Of a stretch of 64,000 bases of DNA, positions 37,891 to 50,200 are shown one piece after another. The DNA comes from Ifrita kowaldi (lineage: Eukaryota; Chordata; Aves; Passeriformes; Cinclosomatidae), in the NCBI GenBank assembly GCA_013398055.1, contig VZRS01002403.1, positions 150,299-214,298 of the forward strand, in the 5' to 3' direction. The notes beneath the pieces were generated by a model. The model worked only from the letters and a program-made list of their open reading frames with translations, was not told the DNA's origin and searched no databases. How positions within the stretch are numbered: the stretch's first letter is position 1; each line of letters begins with the position of its first letter. A program made the position numbers and the translations under genes.

Positions 37891-40800
37891 CCACTGGAGT
37901 CACAGTTGCACAAATATTTTCAGAGAACCTTATTCACAAATTCTAGGGAGACTGACACTAATTGCTGGCCTTGAAGAGGAATGATCATGACTTGCTAGTT
38001 TCCTACTGCTCCAGGTGTGATGTTTTTCAGTGGCTTTGTTGTTCAAAAAAGATAACAGTGAGAAGGTTTTGGTGAAGGTTTCAAGGGAAAATTCACAGTC
38101 AAAATGGGCAGAATCAGGCCCCAGTGATGAAAACAGATGTGTTAGTTATACTAATACATTTTACTAATTCATTGCTAATACTGAGCTCTTGAGGAAATTT
38201 AGAATATGAAAAACAAGCTAGCAAAAAGGAGCTGAGAGGGGAAAAGTACCAGATGTACAGTAAATAAACAGGACCCTTAAGTGAACAGCCAGTCTATGTA
38301 AAAGGGACACTGAACATTTTCTGTGGTGTTGACATCTGCCTATCTGAAACCCTCACATCCCCAGAGAAGATAATGGTTGGAAGGCTTCAGACACACAGAA
38401 TCCTCTTGTTGTCTTCATTTGTTGGCCAAGAAATCTCATCAAGCTAATTATTTTAATTCTTCCATGTAAGTGCAAGACGTGCTGCACAGAGGAGGATGCT
38501 GCAACAGAAAAGGTTGTATTTGATCCATCTTTCTGTGCCCCATGCTATGTTTGCCATTCATATTCAATATTTCTTTGGCAGCAATCAGCATGACAGGAAC
38601 TAAGAGAATTCAAATCCACCTAAATCAACTGATTTTTTTGATCCTTAAAGACACATTTTTTAGCTTCTGAGGGGACACCCACAACTTCCCATTGTGAATC
38701 ACCATGAGGAAAACAGTGTAGTCTAAAGCTGTGTGGTTTTGAAGAGTCCTCTAAGTTGCATGTTCTGGTTAAAAGTGCAAAGTAAGGTGACCGGCTAATT
38801 TTTCACCTTCTTTGAGGAAAATTCCTCTGTTAAATTTATTTTTAAGCTAGATATATACACTAGAGGGTTACCTTCCTTTCTTTCCCCCAGGCTATTCTGA
38901 TGTTCGATTGCCATCTCTTGCCGCTGCCAGACTAGGACAAACACAGACGGGAAGACCCAGGCAGCCCTAGAGGCAAGGTGCTTCATAATCTGCTTTACCT
39001 AATCTGGACCCACTGGTCCAGGTATGGGTATTCCCTATTATGTGTCTACATTTGACATCAGACTCTTGAAGGTTGCAGTTCTGGCTAGACTGATGTCCAG
39101 AAATGTCCTTTCACTAATGCAGTGAGCCAGAGAAAAGAGTTCTGGACTTTGTTTGTTGATGGCCAAATGGTTTAATACACAGGAATTACTTTAATATGGG
39201 AATTACTCTTCTAGATACTTGCAAATTCCACGAATTTTCTTTTGGTAGCTGTCATCTCCATCCACTCTCGTGGTTTGGGGTTTTTTTTTCAGACAAAATA
39301 ACTCACCATCTCTAAATAAACCTTCTATCCCTGAAGAGTGGATCACCCACATCTTTGTTGATCTTGAAGGCTTTGTGTCAGCCAGCTCCATGCTTCTTTG
39401 GCATCTCTGGCTAGTTCAAAGCAGGCTTCCTACAGGAGACTCACCCTCTCAGGGAAGTAGTAAGAAGGTTAAATTTGCCCCATTCTTATGTAGCAGGAGA
39501 ATTTGCATAGCCCCTTGGGATGCAGGTGCAGAGCCTGTACCTTTGGAATTGTCTGAGCATTACTTTCTCCAACTGATTCTGAGGACAAAAAGTGTCAGCA
39601 AAGGGTTCTGCTTCATCCGTCACTGCATTTGGGCAGGGTTGTAATGTATATCACTACACAGTTAAGTGTGCAGATGTTTGCACACCCTTGTGTGTCTACT
39701 TTTCACATTTCACCCAGGCTTGAGAGGATTCTGCCTTACATTTTTGTTTGTTCAGATACAGGCTCACCATTCTAAATAATTCCACCCCACACCCCCCTTC
39801 TGATTTTTGTTGATGTTATACTCATTTTACTCTGAGCAAGCTAGTTTGTTCCTGTCCTCTGAGGAAGTTCAAGGTATAATGAGCAAAGCATCCGGATTAA
39901 TTAAGCAACCTGGTGCAATTTCCCCTCCCCCACCCCCACTCCTTCTCCCATGGACTAGGTTGGATCTAATCCAAACCAAAGCAGCCCTCAAAGTCAGTCT
40001 TCAGCCAACAGTCAGTCCATTCTGCTGACATCCAAAGAATGGTTTTACTATATAAATGATAAGAAATACCCTTGCTAAGACAAGAAGCCCTTTAAAGACA
40101 TTTCTGTCACCTTCTCAAATGTTTGCAGTGACTCCAGGCTCTTTCCAAATACTGAACAACATTTGCAAACTTTTCTGTTGTCAAGCATCCCAGTGAAATG
40201 TGATGCTTCAGAGTATATGAACTGGATGCCCACAGCGACTGACTCTTCTGAATGCCTCGGCACCACACACACAGCAGCCTAGACAAACTCTTTCTTTTTT
40301 ATTTATAGTAACTTAAACTTGGGCTTGGGCAGCACCAGGTATGTCAAATTACCTTGCTCATGAATCTTCAGGAAATTATTGCTCTCTCTACTTAGTGCCA
40401 TGTCCTTTAAAATGTGCAAGGGGGAGGGCATTGTGTTCCCAACTGGGGAGCTGCTGTTTTAATGCATGTAACTGATACTGATTTATGCTCTAGAGAGAAT
40501 TTATAGCAAGATGGAAAAGGTTATGTTTTCATTGAAAATTTACTTCCATAATTTTCTTTAACCATCTATCTTTATGCAATCTCAGCAACTATCTCAGTCA
40601 ACTTAGTGAGTCATTGGGCTCTAAATGAGGGGACTGCTGTGCGTTCTTTGTGCATTTCCCTTTTGGAAGATTGCTGCTATTTACTGCAGACAGGTCATTT
40701 AAAATAGGGATCACAAATATGTTTCTGTGCCATGCATGTTTTGTGCATAACTTAGATTACTGTATTAGTATATCTTTCTCACATCTTCCTGCTACTTACA

Positions 40801-42173
40801 CAAACCACTTTATATTGTCTTCTACAGGCAGTAGATGTGATACACAGCCGGCTCAGACAGATAAAGTATTAATGCTTTGGTCACCTGAGGTTACTAACTT
40901 TACTGATGTGACAGGATAGTTCTGGGTTGAGTGAGTATGTCCTGAACACAGGAGGGCAGATAATGCATAATGTTCTTGTTTTGCATAGTGGAACCATATC
41001 ATTTTATGTCATGGGGAGGCAGAAAAGCCCTAAAGATAAGTTTGAACAGAGGGAAAGCATAAGATTTATTTATTGCTATTTTCTAAAAGAAGAGTCTGCA
41101 GAATTAAGGGACCTGGGGATCCATTCTCCAGCTAAAATCATTAGAATCTTCAATAAGCATCTGCTATTTGGCACTCTATCTGTGCCTCCTACACAGCAGT
41201 GACTCTCTGGTCAGATGACTCTTGCACATACTTTTGAGGCTATTGATTGGTAGGAGAACCATATCATCCTGTATCCTCCCACTTTATCTCATGTGACAGT
41301 TAAAGGGAGGAAAGATGCTAAAAGTCTCCAGCAATGGGGACTGCCTAAGGGTGAAATGGCAAAATGACCCCTTCTCATCACTGTCTGCAAAAACAACTGT
41401 GCTGAATGCTGGACTTAGCTCCTCAGACTCATCAGTGTGCTGTGACAAACTGGTTTGAGAGGAGTGGGGAGCAAATGAACATCTTTTAGCAAAATGCCAG
41501 TGCCGGGAAGTTCTAATGGGAGGGGAATATTTTACAGCCGTAACTACAACACTAAGGTTGATGAAGTGTAAAATTTCAGTGGCCCACAGCGTGCTGCCAT
41601 CTTCTGAATAAATATTTTAAAAATACACCTGTCTCCATAAGAAAACCCTTTGACAGGTGTTGAGTTTTATACAGGACTCAGTAGCAGAAAGCTCAGCAGC
41701 TGTACCTTGCCAGATGGGGAGATGCATACAACTGTAGCTAAAGACCATGTCTGGCAGAACAGAGGATTTTAGAGATGCAATCTTCTCTTGATTTCCACAT
41801 TGATATTCCATAGACAGTGAAGAAAGCTGCATTTTACAAAAGGGATGTACAAGGCAGATTGCAACACAAGAGGCGTTTGTAGTGCTTGCAGTTCCTCTGC
41901 AGTTTAGTGGGAGCTCAGAGCACTGCAGGAGTTGCTGGACTACATGACCAGTAATTACACATTCCAGAGTTCAGAGTATTCTCCTTGAAAATTTTTAGCA
42001 CTAATACTTTAAAATATACTTCAGAATAAGGGATTAGTAGATGCCAAATGTAGAAGTTCTTATAAGTTTAATGATAGGAATAACTTTTTCTTAATCACCA
42101 TCCAGAGTAGACCAGCTTGAGTGCACATCTGTTCCCCTCATGGTTCTCTTCTTTAATTCTCACACCTGCACAG
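37891..42173. other. Gene-free unique sequence
   Basis: I see no gene. Open frames reach about 120 codons (39270-39644) but have no motif. A 30-base segment at 40309-40338 has an acceptor-like T run before it and a GTATGT donor after it, with one open frame, too short to judge. ATTTGCAT, the octamer word, occurs near 39500. No young repeat is visible. Confidence 0.45.
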
Positions 42174-42224
42174 GGTCTCCAGCAGTGACACCCTGCAATG
42201 GAAAATTGCCCAGGAGATGCAAAG
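42174..42224 (+). other. Possible 51-nt exon, unidentified
   Basis: The acceptor is strong (CTCTTCTTTAATTCTCACAC, then CTGCACAG) and the donor is close to consensus (AAAG before GTGAGC). Of the three frames two are open: SSSDTLQWKIAQEMQ and SPAVTPCNGKLPRRCK. Length is a multiple of three, so inclusion would keep the frame. I cannot choose the frame or name a protein. Chance pseudo-exon remains the simplest explanation without RNA data. Confidence 0.2.
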
Positions 42225-43559
42225 GTGAGCTCACAGTGATGCTCAGAGAGGACTGGATTTGAAGGCCTTTTAGTGATTCTGGCCAAGGTGGAACTGAAAT
42301 CAGCATCTTGAGATTAAAGGTTGGAGCATAAAATTCATTTGTTTTTTTTCTTGCCACTGCATGCTTGTAGCAGGATGAGCTTCCTTCATAAGCCACAGCA
42401 CAGATATCATACTCTTCCCTCATTCCCTTTTGCAGAATGGTGGCTGATTTTAAAGGCTTTACATCAGACTGCAATTAAATGAAGGAAGCTTTATTGTACT
42501 CTCAGTTGTCTGATATTACATTTAAATGATTGGTACATGCAAGATCACAAAGTCAGGGTTTCCATGTGAGGCTCCATTAGTTCTACCCTGGTTGAGATCC
42601 ACCAAGCAGCACCTAAACACCTCACCAGCCACAATCTTTTCACCACTGACACTTGTTATTTGCAGCTTTCTGTACTTGTTAATATAAGACATTTTTCAAA
42701 AGTTCTGTACAGTAGCATCATTCTCTTAAGGTTAAATAAATGCTATGTAATATTGGCTGAAATCCTAAAGTATTTTATTTCTCATCAGAACTTTTTTGAG
42801 TATCAAAACAGCCTCTGCAAAAATATTGGCAAAAAAGTAATGAAACAAATGGAAAGAAGGAAGATTATTTTGTGAAAATTCAGTCTTTGTTTTGTGTTTC
42901 AGTTTCTTCTGCTCAAAATCAATACAGCCAGCTCTGCAATAGCTAACTAACAGCCTAGAATTAGTGCAATCAAATGGTTAAAAGTTAATTGAAACCAATG
43001 TGTGTTGAGATCATAGTGTGTTTTGTTTAGGGTTTTTTTTTTCCCCAAGCAAAGTGCTATGTGTTATTCAGTCACAGAGCATAAAACAGGTCAAAGTCAG
43101 CAAGTCGCAGGGAGAACAGGATTAATGCACTCTGGTGCTAGCGGGCTAACGCACTGCAGCAGCACACCGGTGGCTAAATATTTAAATTATATGTATGTCA
43201 GTGTGCAGAACAACTTGAATGCAACCTGCTCTTTCCTTCCTATAGTCTGGCTGTGAATCCTGAATAACATTCAAGTTCAGAGCAGTCACCCCCTCTGACT
43301 ATCACAGAGCTAACTGGCCTATTGTGGTGCTGCTGCCATTTTTCCCCTTCATTTTTTCTCCCAGCATACTGGGGGTATTTTCAATTAAGAAGAATTCAAT
43401 TTTGAATCACAGTTTTGCAAAGGGTTCAATGCTAATGAGTAAACATAGGAGGACTCGGTAATAATAATTCATAAGCAGCAGGAAGAAAAGTGTGTGCTTT
43501 GTTGTTGGACTGGTTGGAGCCAGTTGATTTTATAGAATTTCATGCCAGCTACACTCCAT

Positions 43560-44200
43560 AAATTTTTCACAATGATCATAAAATACCTTTTTATTTTATT
43601 TTTTTCCTTTTGTTGCTCTCCAGAGTTTATTCATTACACACGAAGCATATCTGTGCTGTGAAATCCGTTACTAAATACCTCAGGACCTGTCATGCCACTG
43701 TAATTTAAATTGAATGTAACAATAATCCAGCCTGATTGCCCAGCTCACTAGTTAATGTGAGGATATTTGACTCTGTTAATCACCACAATAGCCAGGTCAC
43801 ATTTCCACCATTGCATAAGTAAACAGATTAACCGGCATGCAGTGCAGCCCTAACAAATGCCTCGCCGGTGACATTTGCAGCACAGCAAGCTGCAGCCTCA
43901 CCTCCAGAACAAGAAATTGGCTCTGGCACTGCAAACCACAATTTTAATCATATACATGAAAACGCAAAACTTTTAAAAAGGGGCTTAGGTAAAATACACG
44001 TGCATTAGAGAATTAGCTATTCTGAGCATGGCACCCGAGGCAGGCGGGTTATTCAGCACATGCATATTCACACACAGGGCTCACTCTTTCTTACACTAAG
44101 GCTTTGCTGCCCATCTCAGAAATAGCTCAGGCTACAAAGAGATTTAGGTGGATTGATTTTACATTATGTGAGGTCTGCCTCTCACTGTGCAACGTGTTAT
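43560..44200. promoter_or_regulatory. Candidate conserved non-coding element
   Basis: This stretch follows a very strong acceptor-like T/C tract (43588-43620) but lacks any donor, so it is unlikely to be an internal exon. Beyond it the DNA is word-rich and free of repeats. It has CATTACAC, AATTTAAATTG, AACAATAATCC, TTAATGTGAGG, a TTAATCACCAC word, and scattered CpGs (ACCGGCATGC, CTCGCCGGTGAC) that would be expected to decay in neutral DNA. The texture is that of a conserved regulatory element. No alignment was possible. Confidence 0.3.
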
Positions 44201-47200
44201 GATAATCAGATTTTCTGTGTTTTGCTCTTTACCTTGATCATACACTGGGCATAACTGTGAGCAACTTCTAAATTCCACTGTTAGCTACCTCTCAAGTCAC
44301 AGCTTTTGAATTTCCATGTTGGAACGGGTAAAAAGGTAACAGTAAGTGCTGCAGCAAGATTTTTTTCTTCTTTGTTTAGTATATGTTATAGAAAGAGAGA
44401 GGCAGAAAGAAAAAAGAAAGCACAACAGCGATGGTAAGAACTGATAACATTCAATCAGGTGAGATCACAGGCTTGCTATTGTATCACTATTTTTCAAAAT
44501 TGCCCTTCCTCCTCCCCTCTTAATCCACTTTATGTACCCAGCAGTTGGGATAAGAGCCGGAGTGGATAATATCATTTTGTTTTGTCCCAGCAATATGATG
44601 CTATCAGGGCGTTGGCTGTGCTTTTAATTAAGGGAGAGCACGCTAACATGTTGAGCAAATATATGTAATAAATCTATTTCTGTATTATCGGGAGGGCAGT
44701 ATTGTAAGAGCTAAGATCTTGAAGCTAAATCTAGGCCTTTGTGATCTGCTTTGCACCCTGGTGTCTCGCCCACCGTGGAAATGCTCTCTTTTAACAATGA
44801 AAAGGTTATATATCCACCACGACTTCTGTTTTGTGCATTTTATAGGAGGTCCAAAGTCATCAGGGTCCCATCACGTTAAAGCTGCCACCACTCAGCCTTA
44901 GTGGCTGATATGTATTTTTGACACAGAGTAATACAAGTAAGGTTACAGCCCAGCAACAGCAGCTCCCATTGTATTTTTGCTGCCTGCTGTCTACTTTTTC
45001 CCTTCCTGTTGTTTATTTTGAGGGACAGAAAAACAGGAAGGAAAAAAAAAAAAGACATTGCTGCTCAGCCAGTAGTAAAACTTCTTTTATGGGCTGGCCT
45101 TGTAGCCTAACACTACTGACACCAAGGATTTGAGAGAGGATCCTGGAGAAGCAATACACGCAGTGCTCCCTCGACTGCTCTGGCTCATGACCCGAGGGAA
45201 GTGCCGAAGGAGCTCTCTTCATCTCTTTGCTGCCAGAAAAATGATTGGCTCAACACAGGTTCAAGGATGAGAGACACCAAGCCAGGGACGGGGAGGGACT
45301 TCACTTACTGAGAGGGCCTAGGAGGACAAAACAATTTCTCTTGCAAAGAAAGAGGGGCAAAAAAAACCTGAGAGCAAACATTATAATAGGACAAGAGAAT
45401 ATATCATCAACACACAGGCAGGTACCAGAACACAAAGTTATGACATATTTTTCCCCAAGAAAATGTTTACAGTTCACACCACATCTAAAGAACTGCCACT
45501 ATTGAACGAGGCTGAAAACAAAGCTGACTTAGTGGTTTCACATGCTTTTATATAACCCTATAATTTTTTTAAAGCGCTTTGTTTCATAAAATGAAATTAT
45601 GTAGGCAATTAGTCTATACTGTGCACTAACCCCCGTTACGCCTTGGCTAGGAAAGAGAATTTAAAAGAACAGAGTTATTTCATTTAAAAACAGGGGGTTT
45701 TGTATGCCCTGCAAGTTTTTCATTAAAAAGTGGTACATTTATTATACAAATGAATTATTTCATTGGTCTTTCTCATGAATGCTTTGAAGGCCATTAAAAG
45801 ATGGTATTTACTTGGGTATATATATCCAGAGCCAAAAATTCTTATCTGTCACTTGGGAAAATAGGTAAAGTAGAAGAGGATGGTGACTTGGACTGGAGCT
45901 GGAGTCTCTTACACAGACATTGAGGGCAGTTGTGGGCTGGAAATTCGCTGATAATCAGCTGGTCTAGTATTGTTTCAACGTGGCTCTCTGAAACCCTGGC
46001 TTACATATAATATGAAATGCCAGTTCAGGGAAAGAAGGGTAAGAACAGAACTGGAACAAACAAAGAAGCATCCTGGTAGTCCCAAGTAATGGTCACCACT
46101 TCCTGTAAGCTGCTTCTTGCTCAGACAGGCAGATGCCAGATAGGAGACTCCCTGCATCTGACAGACCCGGGGGAGGGTAGAGGAAATGAGGTTGAAGTGT
46201 TTGATCCTTAAAGGGCACTGAAACGTTTCAGCATCACAGTGGGATGTTTTGTTTTTCTTTTTTTTATTGTTATCTGGTCTTGTCACTGGCAGGTCTGATC
46301 TACCAACTCCAACAGATCTGAGCAGAGATTGTTTAAATGGCAAGCAGACGGTACCAGCTGTCTCTGGGTTTCAGGCTTTCTCCTGATCTATGCAAAAGGA
46401 GTCAGAAAAATCTGCTTCATCAGGAGAAGCAGTGCCTTCAGAGTCGCCTGGATTCCTTCAGTTTGCATGGTTTGATGCAACATTTAAAAGCATCACAATA
46501 CATTTCTGCACTTTTTCAGGACTAGAGAAGGGGCTGCAGAGGAGCCTGTTAAGGACGTTTAACCTCCTCATCTAAGTGCCACTACAAATACACTAGAGAG
46601 AAAGCCAGTTATCACAGTGCCAGAAGAGATAGAAGTGAGATACCAAAGATACACTGGATAATTCACCATGAAGAATACACCACACTATGAAGACACCAAA
46701 GGCAGGGTTTTCTGGAGCAAAATATGAGGCTGTGAATATTGAGGGAAAGGAATCTGAGACCATTGTTGGTCTTCTGGCAAATCTTACCCAAACTTTAGGT
46801 TCACAAAAAAGCTTGATGCTAGAAAATTATTTGAGTTTTGGAGGATGTTTACTTCCATTGCTCCTACACTAAGCAGAGCTCATAGGCAACACTGTGCACT
46901 ACTCCAAATTCCCCAAATGTGTAAGGTCCCCATACCCAAAATTTCCACGGCAGCACTAGAGGTATTCAGACTAATTCTGCTTGGGCTGGGATGCTGTCAC
47001 AGCCTCTTACAGATGCCAGTTCATTAAATATGTGCTGGTGTCTGTCTTAGCATAATACAATATTTGGGCTAGTTTACAGCTAGGTGCTTCCATTTCTGAA
47101 ATGTTCATTGGCTATGTCTGTTGTTCTAAGAATTGCAATACTGCAAGGATGTTTCTTCTAGGATAGTAAAATGAAAACAGAAAATAAAAGGATAACTAAA

Positions 47201-50200
47201 TCGCATCCTGTTGCCAACCGTGAATTAATAGTCAAGAACTCAGATGTCTTTGACTTGTAGGAAGAGGACAGAAATCACTCCAACTTATATTATAATAATT
47301 TCATCCAATATTTTTGAGTTACCTTCTTCACAGGCTACATTCTGTTCCCCAGCACAGTTCTCCTCACCAGAAAACAGCTAAATTAGGTTCTCTTTGTACC
47401 ACTCAGTGTGCTGAAACTCTCTTTTTTCCTATATTCTTTTTATTCCATCAGGATAAGGTATATTAAAAAAGCATTCTCCAAAAATGTTAATACTTCCCAA
47501 ATGCCTTTCATACCACTACAAATAAGACATTAAATAATACACTTTTACAGAGCTACACAGGGTTTAACTTGCTCCATGTGTTTTTCTAAGAAAACTAGAA
47601 GAAAACTATCCATGAAATAATAACATGGCTGAGTAGATCAGGTGTAAGGAATCAAAATGTATGGAGAGCTCTTCAGTCTATTCACAGGTTCAAGTTCTGT
47701 CAATGACACCTGACATTCCAGTAGCAAAATACACCTTGATAACTATAGGTGTCAGTGAAGGGCAGAGCTCTGAAGAGCTGCTCACTGAAACATTACCCAC
47801 TGCTTTTCCTCTTCAGCTTGTAATTGCTTGCCTGTTTTCTTTCAACTTTCCCAAAGAGGAGCCAGTTTGTTTCCAATTTGATCAGAAATCACTGAGACTG
47901 ATGAAATTGTTGATAGGCAATTTCTGTTAATCCCAACCATTTTTCTCTGATAGCCTTTCCCATGTAGAGAACTTCTGCAAGGGAGGATAGGCAGGTGCGT
48001 AGGTGCCACTGCTGCCCAAGTGATACCAGTGGTGTCAGGACTGAGCAAACTGTGAGTTCTTGCTGGCCCCTCTATTCTTAAAAGCATTAGCAAAACTAAC
48101 TGCATCCCTGGGGTGATTACAAGGTAGTGGCCTCATGCTGAAACATGGAAAGGGACTTGCTGTTACTGTCTTAACTTTCCCTGTAGCTGGTTTTCATGGT
48201 CCCTATTGCAATCATGGACAACCTTCTAGGCTGCTGTTTTCCAAGGTTTGACAGAAGCCAGATGTAGTTGGTAAACCTTATGATGTGGTCAGCAAGAAAA
48301 TATGCGGTATCACAGTCCCCTAATGCTGGGCAATGTTTTATACCACCAGGTTTGTTTGTTTTCCCAAGCTGGTCTATAAGCATATTTTCTGATAATCTCT
48401 TTGTAAAGATAAAACATTGTACAGGATTGTGAGACATTCTGGTGGAGGGCCATATGCACCACAGAACTCAGCTGAGATAAGACTACAGCAAGAACATTTG
48501 GAATGCACTTGCTTCGTGTCAAAGTGTACATATAAATTTAATACTGTATTGGCTGTCTTTACTGGGAAAAGAAAAAGGCAAGAATCTGGGTTTTAATGGT
48601 GATAACTTTGCCTGAATCTCCTTTGCTTCCAAAGTTGCAGATTGTTTTTTTAAGGTATTTAGGCAGACTTACGATGGGATCTTCAAATGAGTTTAAAGAG
48701 CTCTGTTTGCTGCTTTAATAGAAAATTTTGCCTTTGTGTTCTCAACTCGAATCTCACTGATCATCCAAAAGGGGAAGGATGAAAATTAATTTATAGGCAT
48801 ACCCTTCTTTCCCCTACAGACAGGCCTGAGCAGCACAAAGAGATGCCTGATATGTCACATGAAGAGTTGACACAGCAGTGACTGTCAGCATTATTCAGGG
48901 TTTCTGGCTACACCTTCGAATGCTCCCCAGCCCACAGAAAGCCTCTTCACGATTCATGTGACTCCTTGGCTCATGTTATTCCCCAATCTGTCCTCAGAGA
49001 AAAACTGCTCACAAAGTAGTACTTCCTTTCCAATCCCCAAAACCAAGCCTGAGCTAATAAGGCACAATTCTGCCCATTGAGTAAAAAAAATGTTCCAAAG
49101 GAGAGGTGTGTGCAAGTCAAAGAACTTGGTGAAACCCCTGGTTATAAAGGCTTCTGTTAGGTGGTTTATGCCCTGTAAACAGGCATTGTAGATTTTTCAG
49201 GGAAAAGTTTTGACTGGTTTAATTTCTGGTGATATCTTATGGATTGATTATAAAAAACAGGAGCATGCCCAAAGATTCGCATGAATTCTTCAAATACAAA
49301 AAAAAAAAAAAGCATCAGTGCTATTCAAGAACTGCTCAGCAACAGCCAAACAGTGTTCTAGTCATAAATCCAAAATGCAGCATCATATGAGAACAGAATC
49401 TGAGGATAAGAAGAACCGTTGTGACTGTAAGACCATTATTAATGCACCCCAACATTATGCATCTTGGAACATTAGGACTCAACCTTAGGGCTGTTCTGTT
49501 GTGCCTGACTGTCCACAGCAGTCCCCAGTGAACTATTTCAGGATCTAAGTACTGCCAGAGCACGAAGGCAGTCTGCCCATGTCCCATTTTTCTAGGTAGC
49601 AACATTCCAGTGAGGAGCTGTTAACTCAGCGCAGTCTGGCACTGCAGTTTTGGGTTGCTGAGGCAGTCAGCATTGTGTCTGCTTCAACCCAGAAAGTAGC
49701 CATCATGAAAAGATGCAGTGAGGCTTCTGTTTTGACCTCAAATCCGAACAAAAAATAACCCTTAGCATGCCATTTTTTATGTCCATGAAGAAGAATCAGA
49801 TCTAGGTATTTTTGCCAAACCCATGCTAACAGCACTTTCTGGATATAAAGGTTACAGAAGCCTTAAATATTTGGGTAACGCACAAATGGGAACCGAGCTC
49901 CAGAGATGGCATCAAGAAGATGACTCTACTCTCTTGTGTCTGTGTCTGTCTTAGATTAACATAATTGGTATCTGTTACTGTCTTTTTGAGTGCTACCACA
50001 CATTCCTACTTGTACCAAATATGCTGTAGAGCATATACAGCTCTCTTCACTGTGCTAAAATAGCAATTAAATACCAACAGCAAGATTTACATTTACCACC
50101 TCCTCAATGTAAGAGCAGCAGCGCTGGGGTCCAGATTTTCTACTGATGCTGCTGAATATTTCCTCAGTTCTCTTTTATTCCTGTTTTCCTATGCAGTTTG

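Noticed and set aside
39270..39644. 124-codon plus-strand frame
   Set aside because: No motif, signal peptide or splice context. Treated as chance.
41913..41955. Possible LINE 3' end (GTTGCTGGACTACATGACC)
   Set aside because: Only about 20 bases resemble the CR1/L3 end and nothing on either side continues the match.
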